DNA from: Selaginella moellendorffii | Lineage: Eukaryota > Streptophyta > Lycopodiopsida > Selaginellales > Selaginellaceae | NCBI RefSeq assembly: GCF_000143415.4 | Contig: NW_003314262.1 | Location: 3,558,620 to 3,622,619, forward strand | Length of the DNA stretch: 64,000 nucleotides | Direction: 5' to 3' | Part shown: in pieces, positions 1 through 11,107 of the stretch | Position numbering within the stretch: the first letter of the stretch is position 1 | Layout: every line of letters begins with the position of its first letter | Position numbers and translations under genes: made by a program | The notes under the pieces: model-generated | The model's database searches: none | What the model saw: the letters and a program-made list of their open reading frames with translations, nothing else | What the model was told of the DNA's origin: nothing

Positions 1-514
1 ACTTGTTTATGTGATTTTAATGTGGTATATTTATTTATTAATTGTAAGAATTAATAATTTTAATAGTAAATATTTGAATAAGTTAAAGGCATTAGTAAGG
101 ATGTTATTGCTTAGAATAAATGATTTAAAGTGTAAACATAACAAATGCATTATGACGTAATGGTAGTACACATGTTTTTTACTAACATTCATTAAATCTT
201 TTAAAATAGATATGCATATTCTTGGGTTGTCACCTTCCATTGATTCAATTTATATTCCCAGATCACAAAAGTTTTTGGATTTTTTAAAGTTAAAAAACAA
301 TAAAATAAATAACATAATAATTCTCTCATAGTTTTGATTTGACAACCTTTAATGGCCTGATTAAATATACATATACATACATACATATGTATATGTATAT
401 GTATGTATATATATATGTATATTTAATCAGGCCATTAAAGGTTGTCAAATCAAAACTATGAGAAAATTATTATGTTATTATTACATATATATGTGTATAT
501 ATATGTATATATAT

Positions 515-545
<31 letters not shown>

Positions 546-826
546 TACACATACACATACATATACATATATATATACATACACATACACATACATATAC
601 ACATATATATACAAAGATAAAAAAAAATTGTAATTTTTTTAGTAACATTATAATTAAAATTTTCTATTTAATTTATATAAATAATATTATTTTAACTATT
701 TAATTAATTATAATTGTAAAAGAAATATTTATAATTTAACCAAAGAGTATGGCAAGAATACATAAACAATAAATGGATGAAAATTATGTTTTATCAAAAA
801 TAAAAAAATAGTAACATACTTAAATA

Positions 827-889
<63 letters not shown>

Positions 890-895
890 TCTATT
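1..895. repeat. AT-rich repeat R, copy 1 (5' part)
   Basis: This AT-rich stretch matches 10155-10740 and 23047-23970 with only scattered differences, so it is one copy of a dispersed or segmentally duplicated repeat whose start lies outside the window. It contains a (TA/CATA)n microsatellite at about 480-610 and a long (TA)n run at about 830-885. Its continuation resumes after the LTR element at 3154 and runs to about 3490, where it joins the decayed phosphotransferase copy. No gene is visible; the short open frames at 442-703 are translations of the microsatellite. Confidence 0.75.
313..474. repeat. Near-perfect 162-bp palindrome (foldback)
   Basis: The arms at about 313-390 and 395-474 are reverse complements with roughly one mismatch in the outer part, centred on a CATATG-rich core. 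The arms contain the end of repeat R, which occurs once and not inverted at about 10655-10700 and 23550-23590. The palindrome is therefore specific to this copy and probably arose by inverted duplication of the repeat end. Confidence 0.8.
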
Positions 896-1078
896 TGTAA
901 GGTTTGTAAATACATGTATGTATATATATGTATTACCCTAGCTAAGTAATACACTAATTATAGTATTATAGCATATGGACCATCAATTTGGGATTAAATC
1001 TAGTCCATCCATTTTTGTATATAAACAGGGGTCTAAACCCCAATTAATATACCTATTTCTATATCCAAAACACTTACA
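896..1078 (+). repeat. Left LTR of the 2.26-kb element
   Basis: Direct repeat of 2981-3153; the shared core reads GGGGTCTAAACCCCAATTAA near the 3' end in both copies. It starts with TG and ends with CA. Confidence 0.75.
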
Positions 1079-2980
1079 TTGGTGGAAGTGAGAAGCATTG
1101 CAATTTATCCTTGAAAGGCAAAGCTTTTTAGTAATGCTTGGCTCTAGTGTTTGGGATTGTGCTTTTTTGTTCTTATTTCTTCATTCTTTTTTAGATTTAT
1201 ATTTATATTAGCTTTTTTGCAAGATCTAAAATTCTAGCTATCATTGTGCTTAGATTTGCTCTTTTTTCTGATCTTCATTGCATTCTCTTCTTCCACTATG
1301 CTATGCTATCATCGATCAAGGAGTATGTCACTTAAGGTTGCTAATGTTGCTCTGTTGGATTGAACTTTTAGTGTTATAGGGTGTGATCATATTGGTGTTG
1401 TGCCTATCCTTGATGTGTTGCTATTTTTAGCTTTTGAGGGATATGATTACATGGCTTATCCAATTCTTGGTGTTCTGCCATCTCCTGTTAATGTGGAGTG
1501 TGATCGTGATATTGATTGGTGAGCTATGGATGATGCAGTCCAATTCTTGGAGAATGTTCGAGGATCAAGTTTATAGGAAGACGATATATATGAGATTGAG
1601 TAGATTCCAAATGATGATGAGATTGATTATTATGGAGATAGCTTTGGAGATGAAGTGGAGATTTCACGAGGTAGGTGTCAATATTTCAATCTACCATCTG
1701 ATCCTTTCTCTTTCCCTTTTGCTCTTTTCTAACTTTTTCTTATTTTTCAGCTTGAGCCACCTTCTCATATTCTTAGTATTTCTTCCTCATCTGCAGTGTT
1801 TTCTTCTCTTGGCACGTCGATCATTTGTGACTCTCATGATTTTCATTTTCAGTCCAGTGTTGAGTTGAGTGTTTTCTGTCCTCCTCATACTAATCTGGAT
1901 GTTGAGTGTGTCCATGAAGTTAAGAATCTTGCTTTTATTTCATTAGTAGAGTCTTTGATCAGTTCTGGTGTTAAGTATTCCTCTATTCCAAGGGTTGAGT
2001 CACTTTAGCCAGAATTTCAAGTTGAATGCATATCCCCACTTCTGAGTGTCACTAAGAGTTTTTGCTTTACTGTTGCTATTGAGGAATTTATATATTCCCT
2101 TAAGAGTGTGAATGTTATCATTGATTTTCCCGTCTCAAGTGTTGATTTATGTATTGAGGAGGCTAAGCAGTGTGAATCTTTTGTTTATATTGTGGTGGCC
2201 AAAGTATTTTATGATAGGAAATCCCCTATTTTTCTAAGTTTTAAGCATATATTCTTTTAATTTCCCCATTTCTATATTACTAGTTGTTGCAAATTCCTTT
2301 TCTAATGCTTTTTTATCCACCTTTTCTTCTTCCACAATTGTTTTTCCTCAATTTTTTTCTTTTTCTCCTTTTTGCCCAGACACTTCAAAGTTTTTTTTTT
2401 TTTTTGGAGGAAGGGGTAAAGGGGACGAATGGGAGTCTAGCCCCGACGATGGAGTAAGGACAAATATATATGGTAGTGAAGTGAAGACAAATGATATAAA
2501 TTGTGGAGTGAAGATGAGCATAGCAAGTTCAAATGGAACATCTGGCTCTAACATAATGAGGCCAAACGGATGTAATAGTGGAATGAAGTTGAATATAGAT
2601 GGTGGAATGAGGATGAGCGTAGTGAGTCCAAATGGAGTTAATGTTTCAAAACTTTTTTTCCTTCGAGGAGGGGATAAGGAGAATGTGAAAGACGAATGGA
2701 GTAAGTTTGACCTCCCCAGTTCAAAGTTATGGTTGTGTGGTTGGTTTGAGCATTTAGGAGTTGTATATGGAGTTGCAACTAGTTCATTAAGGTTCCGTAA
2801 TCGATTTATGCTTATGCCATAGCTTTGGATTTTATTTCAATCATAGTTATCAACAATTTTGTTGGTGATTTTGATGGAGCTTCAGATTCTTGTGGTAGTT
2901 TATAATTGCCTAGTAGAAGCTCCAGATGTTCCACTTAACTTATTATCATCACTTTTTTCATTTTCTGGAGGAGAGGATGA

Positions 2981-3153
2981 TATAAGGTTTGTAAATACAT
3001 ATATGTATATATCTAGCTAGGTAATACACTAATTATAATACTATAATATATAAAATGTCCATTTAGGACTGAATCTTGTCCATCCATTCTTGTTTATAAG
3101 CAGGGGTCTAAACCCCAATTAATATACTTATTCTTATATCCTGAGCACTCACA
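2981..3153 (+). repeat. Right LTR of the 2.26-kb element
   Basis: Direct repeat of 896-1078 with small indels and substitutions. The first dinucleotide is TA instead of TG, consistent with one G-to-A change. It is followed by TATT, matching the left flank. Confidence 0.75.
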
Positions 3154-3589
3154 TATTGAATAAAATTTTAAAAACTAATCATCAACACTTTTATAAAATT
3201 TTAAAATACTCAATTCCAACAACTTTACCTAAAATTTCATAGTAACTACCATGATATAATAAATCATAAATATAAAATATATTAAAAATTTAGAAGTTTT
3301 TAGCAAAATAGAAATGAAATAAAAATTCAGTGCATAGTAAAGTTTAAAATAAACAAGCAATTTTATATAATTCATAATTTAAAAGTAAAATAAAATATAG
3401 TTTTCACTCTCAAACTTTTACCTGCAAATATATTAGTTTACAACCTTTGCCTGCAAGTATATTAATTCACAATCACAAAAAATAAAATAAAAATTATATT
3501 CCAGGGTTGGCCTGGAACCTCGAATAAGAAAATAGAAGGGGAAAAAGAAGATATAGGGCTGTTTATGTTCACGTGATCACAGTAAAGGT

Positions 3590-4480
3590 CTGCCACTCGA
3601 CAAACCTTTTCAAAATACTCGCACGGCATGACCCCGGCAAAGCCCTCGGTGAGCAGCACCTTGTTGTCCGATATATACAGCTTCATGTTGTCCTAGAGCA
3701 CCTTGGCCACATTGAGGTAGATCAAAACCTCCACACTGTCCATCATCCCACTAATCACTCCCTCCTCCTTGGGCAGCCCAATCGCAAAGTGGACGTGATT
3801 CCAGCATGTCCAATTCAGCCCTGTCCGCATAATGCTCAGCAAAAAGCACCAAAACGTGCTATGGACGCACACCGGCACTTGATCCACAGATGTGATCTCT
3901 GTCAGCACTATGTCCGACGCCACCACCTTCATTGAGTACCCTTGGTTTGCTCGGATGAAGAGCTCACCGCCCTTGATTATGGTGGAGTAGCACTGGTTGG
4001 GGTTGCGCTCCACCACCCATAGGACCTCCTCCACTGGGATCTTGGTGTGCATCCGGATTGTCAGCTGGAGGATGTCTTCAACTTTCACGTAGCCATTGCT
4101 CCGGATCGGGAGGCTCAGCTGTGTGGCTGGTGGTAGAGGATCTGGCACAGTGTTCTTCCCAAGGAGTCAAATTGAGGGTCATTGGTGTTGAAAGCTTGCT
4201 GGTAGACCTGGTACTTGTGTCTCTGCCTGTGATAGTATGTTTGATGTGCTTGAGAAATCATGGGGGTGGCAGTGGTGGCATTGTCAAGCTCTAGCTTGGT
4301 AGCTGGTTTTGGAGGCTGTTCCACTGGTGGAGCTTGATCCAGGAGATCAAAGATGGCCTTGACGAGCAGCGAGAAGGTATTGGTGGTCTCTTTTGGAGGT
4401 GGCAATGGAGTGTTTGCAAGCTTGTTTTCTACGATTAGATTGAAGCTACTTCGAGAAGAAGATGAAGGGGCTATGGGGCT
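3590..4480 (-). pseudogene. Decayed copy of tRNA 2'-phosphotransferase (KptA/Tpt1)
   Basis: On the minus strand this repeats the C-terminal two-thirds of the intact gene at 24390-25835. The reading frame is broken near 4115-4148 (the halves lie in different frames) and by a stop near 3692. Many codon changes are Arg to Gln, Trp or Cys, as expected from C-to-T decay of methylated CpG. The conserved Arg-His pair of the N-terminal catalytic motif is lost (RILRHQ has become QILYHQ) and a four-residue segment around NEHS is missing. Homology stops abruptly near 4480 at its upstream end, so the N-terminal third is absent. It is flanked by repeat R on the same side as the intact gene. Confidence 0.88.
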
Positions 4481-4524
4481 TTCCAAATATATAGTACGGA
4501 TAGTGGGTAGGTTGGGTATAGCCA

Positions 4525-4860
4525 ATCAACTTAAGTTATAGTCTAGCTCCTGCTTGTGTGCTTGTCCTTGTTTTGCATCCAGCTTGGGTCTAAGCCCAAG
4601 TTTCACATCATGTTAGCTAGTGGAGTACCCATATTCTCACGTTAGGCCACCGGTATATTGAAATAACACCAAACTTCATTTGACTTCGTTTTGACTTTTG
4701 GTCTTGGCATTGAGATGTTAGATACTCTAGGATTGTTCTAAGTTGCTCTGTGCTTTTGTCCCTTCACTCTTTGGGCTATATACTCAAAAGTTGCTCCATG
4801 CTCCAATTCATTTGCTCATTGGCTCTATGTTTAGCTACCATGTTCTTGATAAAGTGTTAG
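4525..4860. other. Intergenic, no gene seen
   Basis: Unique-looking sequence between the decayed phosphotransferase copy and a Gypsy gag remnant. No open frame or repeat match was recognised. Confidence 0.5.
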
Positions 4861-5770
4861 CTACAACATTTTTAGTTTGATCCGTTTTAACATATTTAGT
4901 TTCGCACGAAGTAAAAGGCTTTAGAAACTAACACTAAATTGCATTATTGATTCAGATGGCCCTTAATGAAGACAATGCAATTGTTAAAAGGCATTATCAT
5001 AATCATTGGCATGTCTAGATGCATGTTTGAAAACGCCTAGGAGAATACTCTAATCCTCACGAGTGGCTACACTTAAACCATTATACCATTGTAGCACCGT
5101 CCCTTGGAGACATATGAGAAACTCATGCAAATGTTGAGCATCAACCGAAGAATGATATATGGCATTCACTATGAAGTGATCAAATTAATAGTATACATCA
5201 TCCTCTACAAAAAAACTTTGGCCAAATGTGAGGATTGGCACCAAGAGTAGGAGGAATTGTACCATGTGCCATAAATGTTTCCACCAACTAAGTTTGGTTG
5301 TTCAACTGCAATCACATAACATTGAGCAATTGCACTAACTATTTCTCCAAAGTCAAAGGAGAAGGAGACTGTTGCTTTGCCATAAAAATGAATGAAAATG
5401 AAAAAGTAAAAGAGAAGAAATGAAAAAAACAAATTAAAAGGAAAGGGAGATCTAGACAATGCAAAAATTATATCTAAACCAAAATCCCAAAAGAAAAGAA
5501 TAAAAGAAAGGGAAAAAGTTAAATCTAAACAATATAAAACCTAAATCTAAATTAAATCCCAAATTCAAGCACTCCTTAGGGACAATCAAAGGTGCCCCTC
5601 AACTCATCAATATAAGTTCATGTAATATGGAAAAAATATATAAAAATATGCATATAAATTAGCCCAAAAACTTTAGTTTGTATATAGGAGTAAGTGGTTT
5701 GGATTGAAATTAATCTGACAGCTACCAAAATCCCACTATGTTAATATTAGTATACGGTATTGTAGCTATA
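4861..5770 (-). mobile_element. Gypsy gag/5'-end remnant
   Basis: This segment is collinear with 22130-23045, the gag end of Gypsy A, including the stretch around the gag start and the untranslated leader, with many transitions and small indels. No long open frame survives; the 84-codon frame at 5205-5459 is a decayed version of the frame at 22615-22863. The rest of the element is missing, so this is a solo fragment. Confidence 0.7.
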
Positions 5771-6172
5771 CCCTTAGACCTTACATATCTTATTTTAATG
5801 TTATATTAAGTTTTGGAATACATAAATATTATTTATTAAATTAAACATTATTTATGATATAATTTCTCAACTCAGCTTACTTGGGTTGATATAGCCTATC
5901 TTTGACTTAAATATTACTAATTATGTACTTTGTTTCATAAGGAATTGAGGTGTAAGTCTCTCTATACTATAGATGAAAAGAATTTCATAGAATGATTTCA
6001 AGAAAAATTATTTTGAAATTTAAATATGATATAGATATTAGGCTATATAAAGACTAGAAATTGAAGTGAATTAATCTAGGCAGAACCGTCTGAGTATGCT
6101 ATACATTTATATTCTATTAATAAAACTAAAAGATTTACACAAATCTTTCAAAACTAATTAGCCTAGAAGTTT
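5771..6172. other. AT-rich intergenic, downstream of the MBL gene
   Basis: No gene, RNA or repeat match seen. It includes the 3' flank of the minus-strand gene ending at 6173. Confidence 0.5.
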
Positions 6173-7784
6173 TTACTCCTTAGCTACAAGGGACTCAAGG
6201 GTTGCATTTTTGTCTTCCACATTTTTAAATTTGATTCGTCTCCCATGACCTGGAAAAAGAAACAACTCAAGGCTTCTAGTGATGTTTTCTGCAAGAAATA
6301 CCTGGCAAAACCCATATGAAGTCAAGAGGAATGAGAAGCCGCAGACTCTCAACCTGTCGCTCAACTGGAAAAATGGATAGTGAGGAGAACACAAAATCAA
6401 AGAAAGTGCTTACGAGAGTAAGACAAGTATTTATGAGAGATGAAGACGTCTTTGCCGCCCTCGTCTGTGAAAAGATGATCTCCTGTGAACAATGTTCGCT
6501 TTGGTTTGCAAAGAAGGGACACACATCCCTAAGGAAGAAAAGCCAAAGATGATTTTCTTTCTTGACAAAACTTGATCTTAAGAAAGTACCTCTGTGTGAC
6601 CTGGAGTGTGGATGAGATCCACATCGGACCCAATGAAATCCCATGGTCCAGTGCCCTGAAGCTTGATCTCCACGTCTAGAGTGTCTTCTTGTATCTGGAA
6701 TGAAGAAAAAAGTTGAGATGGACAAAACAAAGAGAATAGAATAGCAAGCAAGCGGAGAAGTACTTACATCGTCGGAATGGAGGATGCGCTCGCACTGAAA
6801 CCGTTGTTGCCATTTCTTGTGGTCAGCAATGTCATCCCTGTAGAATCCAAGGCATGAGTATTTCCAAAAATGAAAAGAGAAAACAAAAATTGCTTGCTTG
6901 GGCGTGAGAAACATATAACGAACTCCTCCCATGAGCTCCAGTTTCTTCGCAAGAACTTCCGTGAACCTTGGGCTGAGAGCAATGATAAAGAACCCATTTA
7001 TAACCTTGAAACTGGAAAAGAACCAAGAACCTGTCAATGAGAATGTTGCCTTCTGGTCGTGTGAGAAAGTATGAGGCAGCAGCGAATGACTTCTCCGAGT
7101 GAAATCCACAGTGATACACTCCCTGCGCCAAATAATCACAACGCAAAGCATCAGAAACACGAGAAACATCGAGAGGATTTTGTTAAAACTTACTGGCGCT
7201 GTTTGCTCGTCGATTGCGAGTGGAAAGGTGGCCTGTATCTTTTTTTATGTCGGCTTGCGGCTTCTCGGTGTGAATCGATGCTGTCGGGCACGATAACAAG
7301 GCCTGGAAAAATAAAATAAAAATTTAAAAGTATTTTCTCGCTGCTAGAAAAACAAACAAACAAACAAACAAACCTGCAAAGCAGCAAGTCTTTCGTCGGA
7401 GGACGAGGGCTGATGGTGTACCGCAGATAATCCGTCGACACGCTTGAAAACACTCTACAGTGAAAAACAATTAGAAAATAAAAATAAAAATAAACGAGAG
7501 AACTCAACTGGAGCCATCCATCGGCAAGTGTCACAGTCGATGCAAGTATGGTCTGCGGAATTGCAAGGAGAAAGTTTGAGGAGGAACGAAGACGAACGTT
7601 TCGCTTGCTTACCCACGTAGAGATTTCCTGGAACATTTTGTGGCCTGGGCGATCTGCGAGACTCCTGCGTGGAGGACGCCTTAACCCCGAGGCATTGGCA
7701 GCGCAAGAGAGCTCCTGCTGGATGAGGATGATAAACGGGACGCGAGAGAAGCGATCGATCCAAAAGCCCCATTGGCGATGTCAT
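6173..7784 (-). CDS. Ferredoxin-like/metallo-beta-lactamase-fold protein
   Basis: Eleven exons can be read on the minus strand: 7613-7784, 7509-7552, 7374-7454, 7194-7302, 7031-7122, 6898-6972, 6768-6837, 6590-6694, 6414-6528, 6302-6364 and 6173-6249, about 333 aa. The N-terminus (about 50 residues) could be a plastid transit peptide. A ferredoxin-like module follows with CIDCDTC and a later CPTASI cysteine, expected to bind an iron-sulfur cluster. The C-terminal two-thirds is a metallo-beta-lactamase fold, with the metal-site-like HTPGHTE and later TGDH and LPGHG motifs. Plants and cyanobacteria share this domain pairing (Arabidopsis At4g33540 type); the substrate is not known to me. The intron between 6898 and 6837 uses a GC donor. 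Exon 4 (7194-7302) is one base too long at an A7 run near 7230, breaking the frame between CPTASI and GVYHCG; the flanking frames are conserved, so a sequence error is likely, though a real frameshift cannot be excluded. Confidence 0.82.
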
Positions 7785-8183
7785 TGCCCTCCAAATCGTC
7801 TTGCGATTTCTTTGACGATCACATTTGCGTGCTTGTATAGAAATGGACGTGGCATCTGGATGTTTCAGTGTAACAGCACAAGAACAAACCAGGAAGGAAG
7901 AACAATTGACCTCTGACTAGATTGAAGAAAAAATTCTATTTAGTTAAGTATATTTTGCTTGATTTATTAATTTTCTTTTGCTCTGTCTTGCATTGGCTTG
8001 ACTAAAACATTATATATTAAGACTAATATTTCAATATCATTATATAATAGTTTATTGTGTCTGCCAAAACTCATGCCTTTTGTGTTAATCTCATTTCAAT
8101 TTTAAATGTTATTCATAAAAAGTGTTTAAATTTGCTCATTTGGCATATTTATGGAATGTAAAGTACATGGAGGCAAGAAAAAC
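7785..8183. other. Intergenic between MBL gene and TRAPPC13
   Basis: About 400 bp of AT-rich sequence holding the 5' flank of the MBL gene and the 3' flank of TRAPPC13. No further gene seen. Confidence 0.6.
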
Positions 8184-10090
8184 TCACTCTGCCTCCACAA
8201 ATACCTGTGTTTTCAATGTGACCGATTAGCTACAAACAGCAAAGCTTCAAAGTTTACCTCGGTTGGAGGCACAAACTCAACTTGTCTGCCATCTCGTGCG
8301 TCCACTAGACAAATCCCCGCTACTCGCTGCACACCTGCGGCAACCGCCACCAAGTTCTGCGAGAGAGTGCCCATTAAATCTTCATGAATCCGAGAACTTA
8401 TGCTCACTTACAACTTCCAGCTCGGTCGATGCGAGAGGGGCCAGTGGAGGAACCATCTGAGATTATATGCTCATTGTAAAAATGCTAGGAAAAGTAAAAC
8501 GAAAGGATCTTACCAAGCTCAAGAGTCCGTTCATGAGAACTGTCCTGGGTGTACCATTGTCATCGGTCTCAGACATGACAACTCTTAGCGGTCCAGTGAA
8601 TTGTTCTGACCGGTTTGTAACTTCCATCCGAACCTAGGAAAAACGAAAAAAAAACGATCAAATCACATCCCGATATTACTGACTTACAAGAAATGGCCGT
8701 TCTATTAGAATTCTCTGCGGCAAGTTTGTCATCTTGACGTCCAAAGGCTTTTTCGGCGTTGGCTGGATAATTATAACAATCAGCACCATGAAAAAAGTCA
8801 CGGGCACTTACACTGCCATTGATTTGTTGCGTTTGAAGGCGACCGGTTTCGCCAAGAGTTGTCCTCCACAGTATTTCAAGCTTCCCAAGGGCATTTGCGC
8901 CTTCTAACTTAACGTCTGAGGATTCCAATGGCGGCCTCTTTAGCTGAAAGAGATAGTGGCGAGCACCGCCGTTACCATTGATCAGTTTCAAGCTCTTGAT
9001 ATAGCCGCTAGGGAAAAAAGAAAAAAAGAGAGCAGAATTACCAAACAAAGTTGCTGATAGTAAAGCTCCATCTTCTTACCTGATGGGACCGTCTGATTCA
9101 CTAGCTTCTTCCTCGTTCTCCAAAGTCGTGACACTCCAAGGCGGTGCAGGCTCAAATCTAACTTGGTCCATAAAGAGGTGAGACTTGGTTTGGTTTTCTA
9201 TGCACGCCTCGAGAAATGTTGTATCCTGTCGTGTTCAAACGCTAGAAAAGCAAAAGCTTGCAGCATAGGGCCTACCTTGACTGTTCTAACCTGTAGAGTG
9301 CCGATAAAAACATAGCAAAATACATAGAGATCAAATACCTTTGTTCTGACGGAAACAGGATTAGAGGTCGTGAACTTGAAGTATTGCGGAAGATATTTAC
9401 GATCACCGTCTGGATCAGTGTACACTGCCATGCAAACAAGCCTAAGATCAATCAAAATGTTAGATATCCATACGAGCTTCTATGATGGGAACTTACGTAT
9501 GTCCTCCAAGTTCTTTGATGTCGTGCTCGATGATAAAATCGAATCGGCCAGTCGCTCTGATGGACTCGATCGGGGACTTGGAGTTGTCGCTTAGAATAAT
9601 CCTTTGACGCTCAGTCTGGAGCTCTGCCTAAGAACAAAAGAGCACAAAGTCATACAAGAGAATCAAAACTTGGATAGAACTCACTTTGATGATCACATCT
9701 CTCACATCGTGATTCGTGTGATTCCCGACACTGATGTAGCTACAAAACGTCTCTCCCAGATAGATCGATCTACATTTTCAAGGAGAAATAAAAAGAAGAA
9801 GGAATTGACAAAAAATGCATCGAGAAGTACCCGAAAGTTTGTGGAAGAACAAGCTGCCCGGAGAGCCCCATCGCATCCATGGGCTCCTGGAGCTCAAATC
9901 GCTTCCAGAAGCCCGGATCGTTGCCATTGACAAGCCCCGGCAGCAGCTCCTTGAAATTCACCGAGTCCTCACCATTGCACACGTCGCTGGGATCGACGAG
10001 GAGGGGGTGATCTACCTGGCAGCTGGGGCGGCACAGCCGCATCACCCGGAATGCGAGCGAGTGGCCCGCTGCTCCAGCCCCGGACGTCAT
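8184..10090 (-). CDS. TRAPP complex subunit 13 (TRAPPC13)
   Basis: Twelve minus-strand exons close in frame to give 431 aa: 9831-10090, 9685-9769, 9497-9627, 9339-9441, 9276-9290, 9080-9225, 8812-9007, 8688-8762, 8514-8633, 8412-8456, 8258-8356 and 8184-8204. Animal TRAPPC13 is about 417 aa. Family landmarks are seen in order: HSLAFRVMRLCRPS at the start, LPQTFG then YLGETFCSYISV, THLVCMAVYTD, FLEACIENQTKSHLFMDQV, LEILWRTTLGETGRLQT and VTNRSEQFTGPLRVVM. TRAPPC13 is a peripheral subunit of the TRAPPII/III tethering complexes acting in Golgi and endosomal trafficking. The fifth exon is a 15-bp microexon and the last carries only six codons plus the stop. Repeat R begins within about 70 bp of the start codon, so the promoter lies in or next to repeat DNA. 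Confidence 0.9.
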
Positions 10091-10154
10091 CGCACCCGCC
10101 CTAAAATTAAATGGTCAACGGAATAATTTGGTTTATAAAAGATTTTTACATAAA

Positions 10155-10696
10155 ATATTATGGCAATTATAATAGTTATAGTATTATCTATATTAAATCA
10201 AGTGAACTTAGTTTATAATAAAAAAGTTAGATATTAAATTATGTAATATTTTTATTCACATCATAATTATATTAAATACAATGTAATAAATTTTTTAGAT
10301 TTAATGTAAAAGGCTTCATTTAATATCACACTTGTTTAATGTAGTTTTAATGTGGTATATTTAATTTTTAATTGTAAGCATTAATAATTAAAATAGTAAA
10401 TATTTAAATAAGTTAAAAGGCATTAGTAAGGATGTTATTGCTTAGAATAAATTATTCAAAGTGTAAATTTGACAAATGTATTATGAGGTAATGGTAGTAC
10501 ACATGCTTTTTACTAACATTCATGAGTTCACCTGCATCTTTTAAAATAGATGTGTATATTCTTGGGTTGTCACCTTTTATTGATTCAATTTATATTCCTG
10601 AATCACAGAATTTTAAAGATTTTTTAAATTAAAAATAGCAAAAAAACAATAAAATTTTTTTCACATAGTTTTAATTTGACAACCTTTAATGGCCTG

Positions 10697-10740
<44 letters not shown>
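10155..10740. repeat. AT-rich repeat R, copy 2
   Basis: Matches 23047-23600 almost from its first base and the start of the window from about 10327. It ends in a (TA)n run at about 10698-10742 that abuts the truncated end of Gypsy B. No gene is present. Confidence 0.75.
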
Positions 10741-10752
<12 letters not shown>

Positions 10753-11107
10753 CACAAATATATATTAAACAGATGAGATTTACGTCGGTAAGTCTTTTGG
10801 GTTTGTCACCAGTGGTGATCCGACTGAGATAGTCTGCTTGCTCGTGATTTTTGCTGGGTTTGTGGACGATCTCAAAGTTGTATTCTTGTAGTAAAAGGAA
10901 CCATCTTGATATTCAACCAGATAATATTGGCTTGTTGATGAGGTAAAGGAGTGCCTTCTGGTCGACGAAAAGGATGACTTTGGTTGACAGTATGTAGTGT
11001 CGAAACTTTTGAAGTGAGCAGATCATACCAAGAGCTTCTTTCTTGGTAGTGGTGTAATTTCGTTCAGCTGGGTTGAGTAGTCGGCTAGTGTAGTAGATCG
11101 GTTGATC

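Larger units (their letters stand above)
896..3153 (+). mobile_element. Non-autonomous LTR element, 2.26 kb
   Basis: Two similar direct repeats of about 175-183 bp (896-1078 and 2981-3153) flank about 1.9 kb. The left LTR begins TGTAAGG and ends TTACA; the right begins TATAAGG and ends TCACA. A 4-bp TATT lies on both outer sides (892-895 and 3154-3157) as a target-site duplication. A purine-rich tract (about 2967-2980) precedes the right LTR. The same flanking sequence without the element is present at about 23960-23980, which is an empty site. No reverse transcriptase, integrase or protease could be recognised inside; the internal open frames (1434-1868, 1796-2008, 2481-2822) are unassigned. 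The sequence after the left LTR is not the usual initiator-Met primer site. It resembles a LARD- or TRIM-type passenger element. Confidence 0.75.

Noticed and set aside
360-620. CRISPR-like or direct repeat array
   Set aside because: It is a simple microsatellite with no spacers; the sequence is a plant nuclear genome.
442-703. Open frames rich in Tyr/Ile/His/Thr
   Set aside because: They are translations of the (CATA)n/(TA)n microsatellite.
1434-2822. Possible protein-coding cargo in the 2.26-kb LTR element
   Set aside because: The frames are short, in different phases, and lack any recognisable motif.
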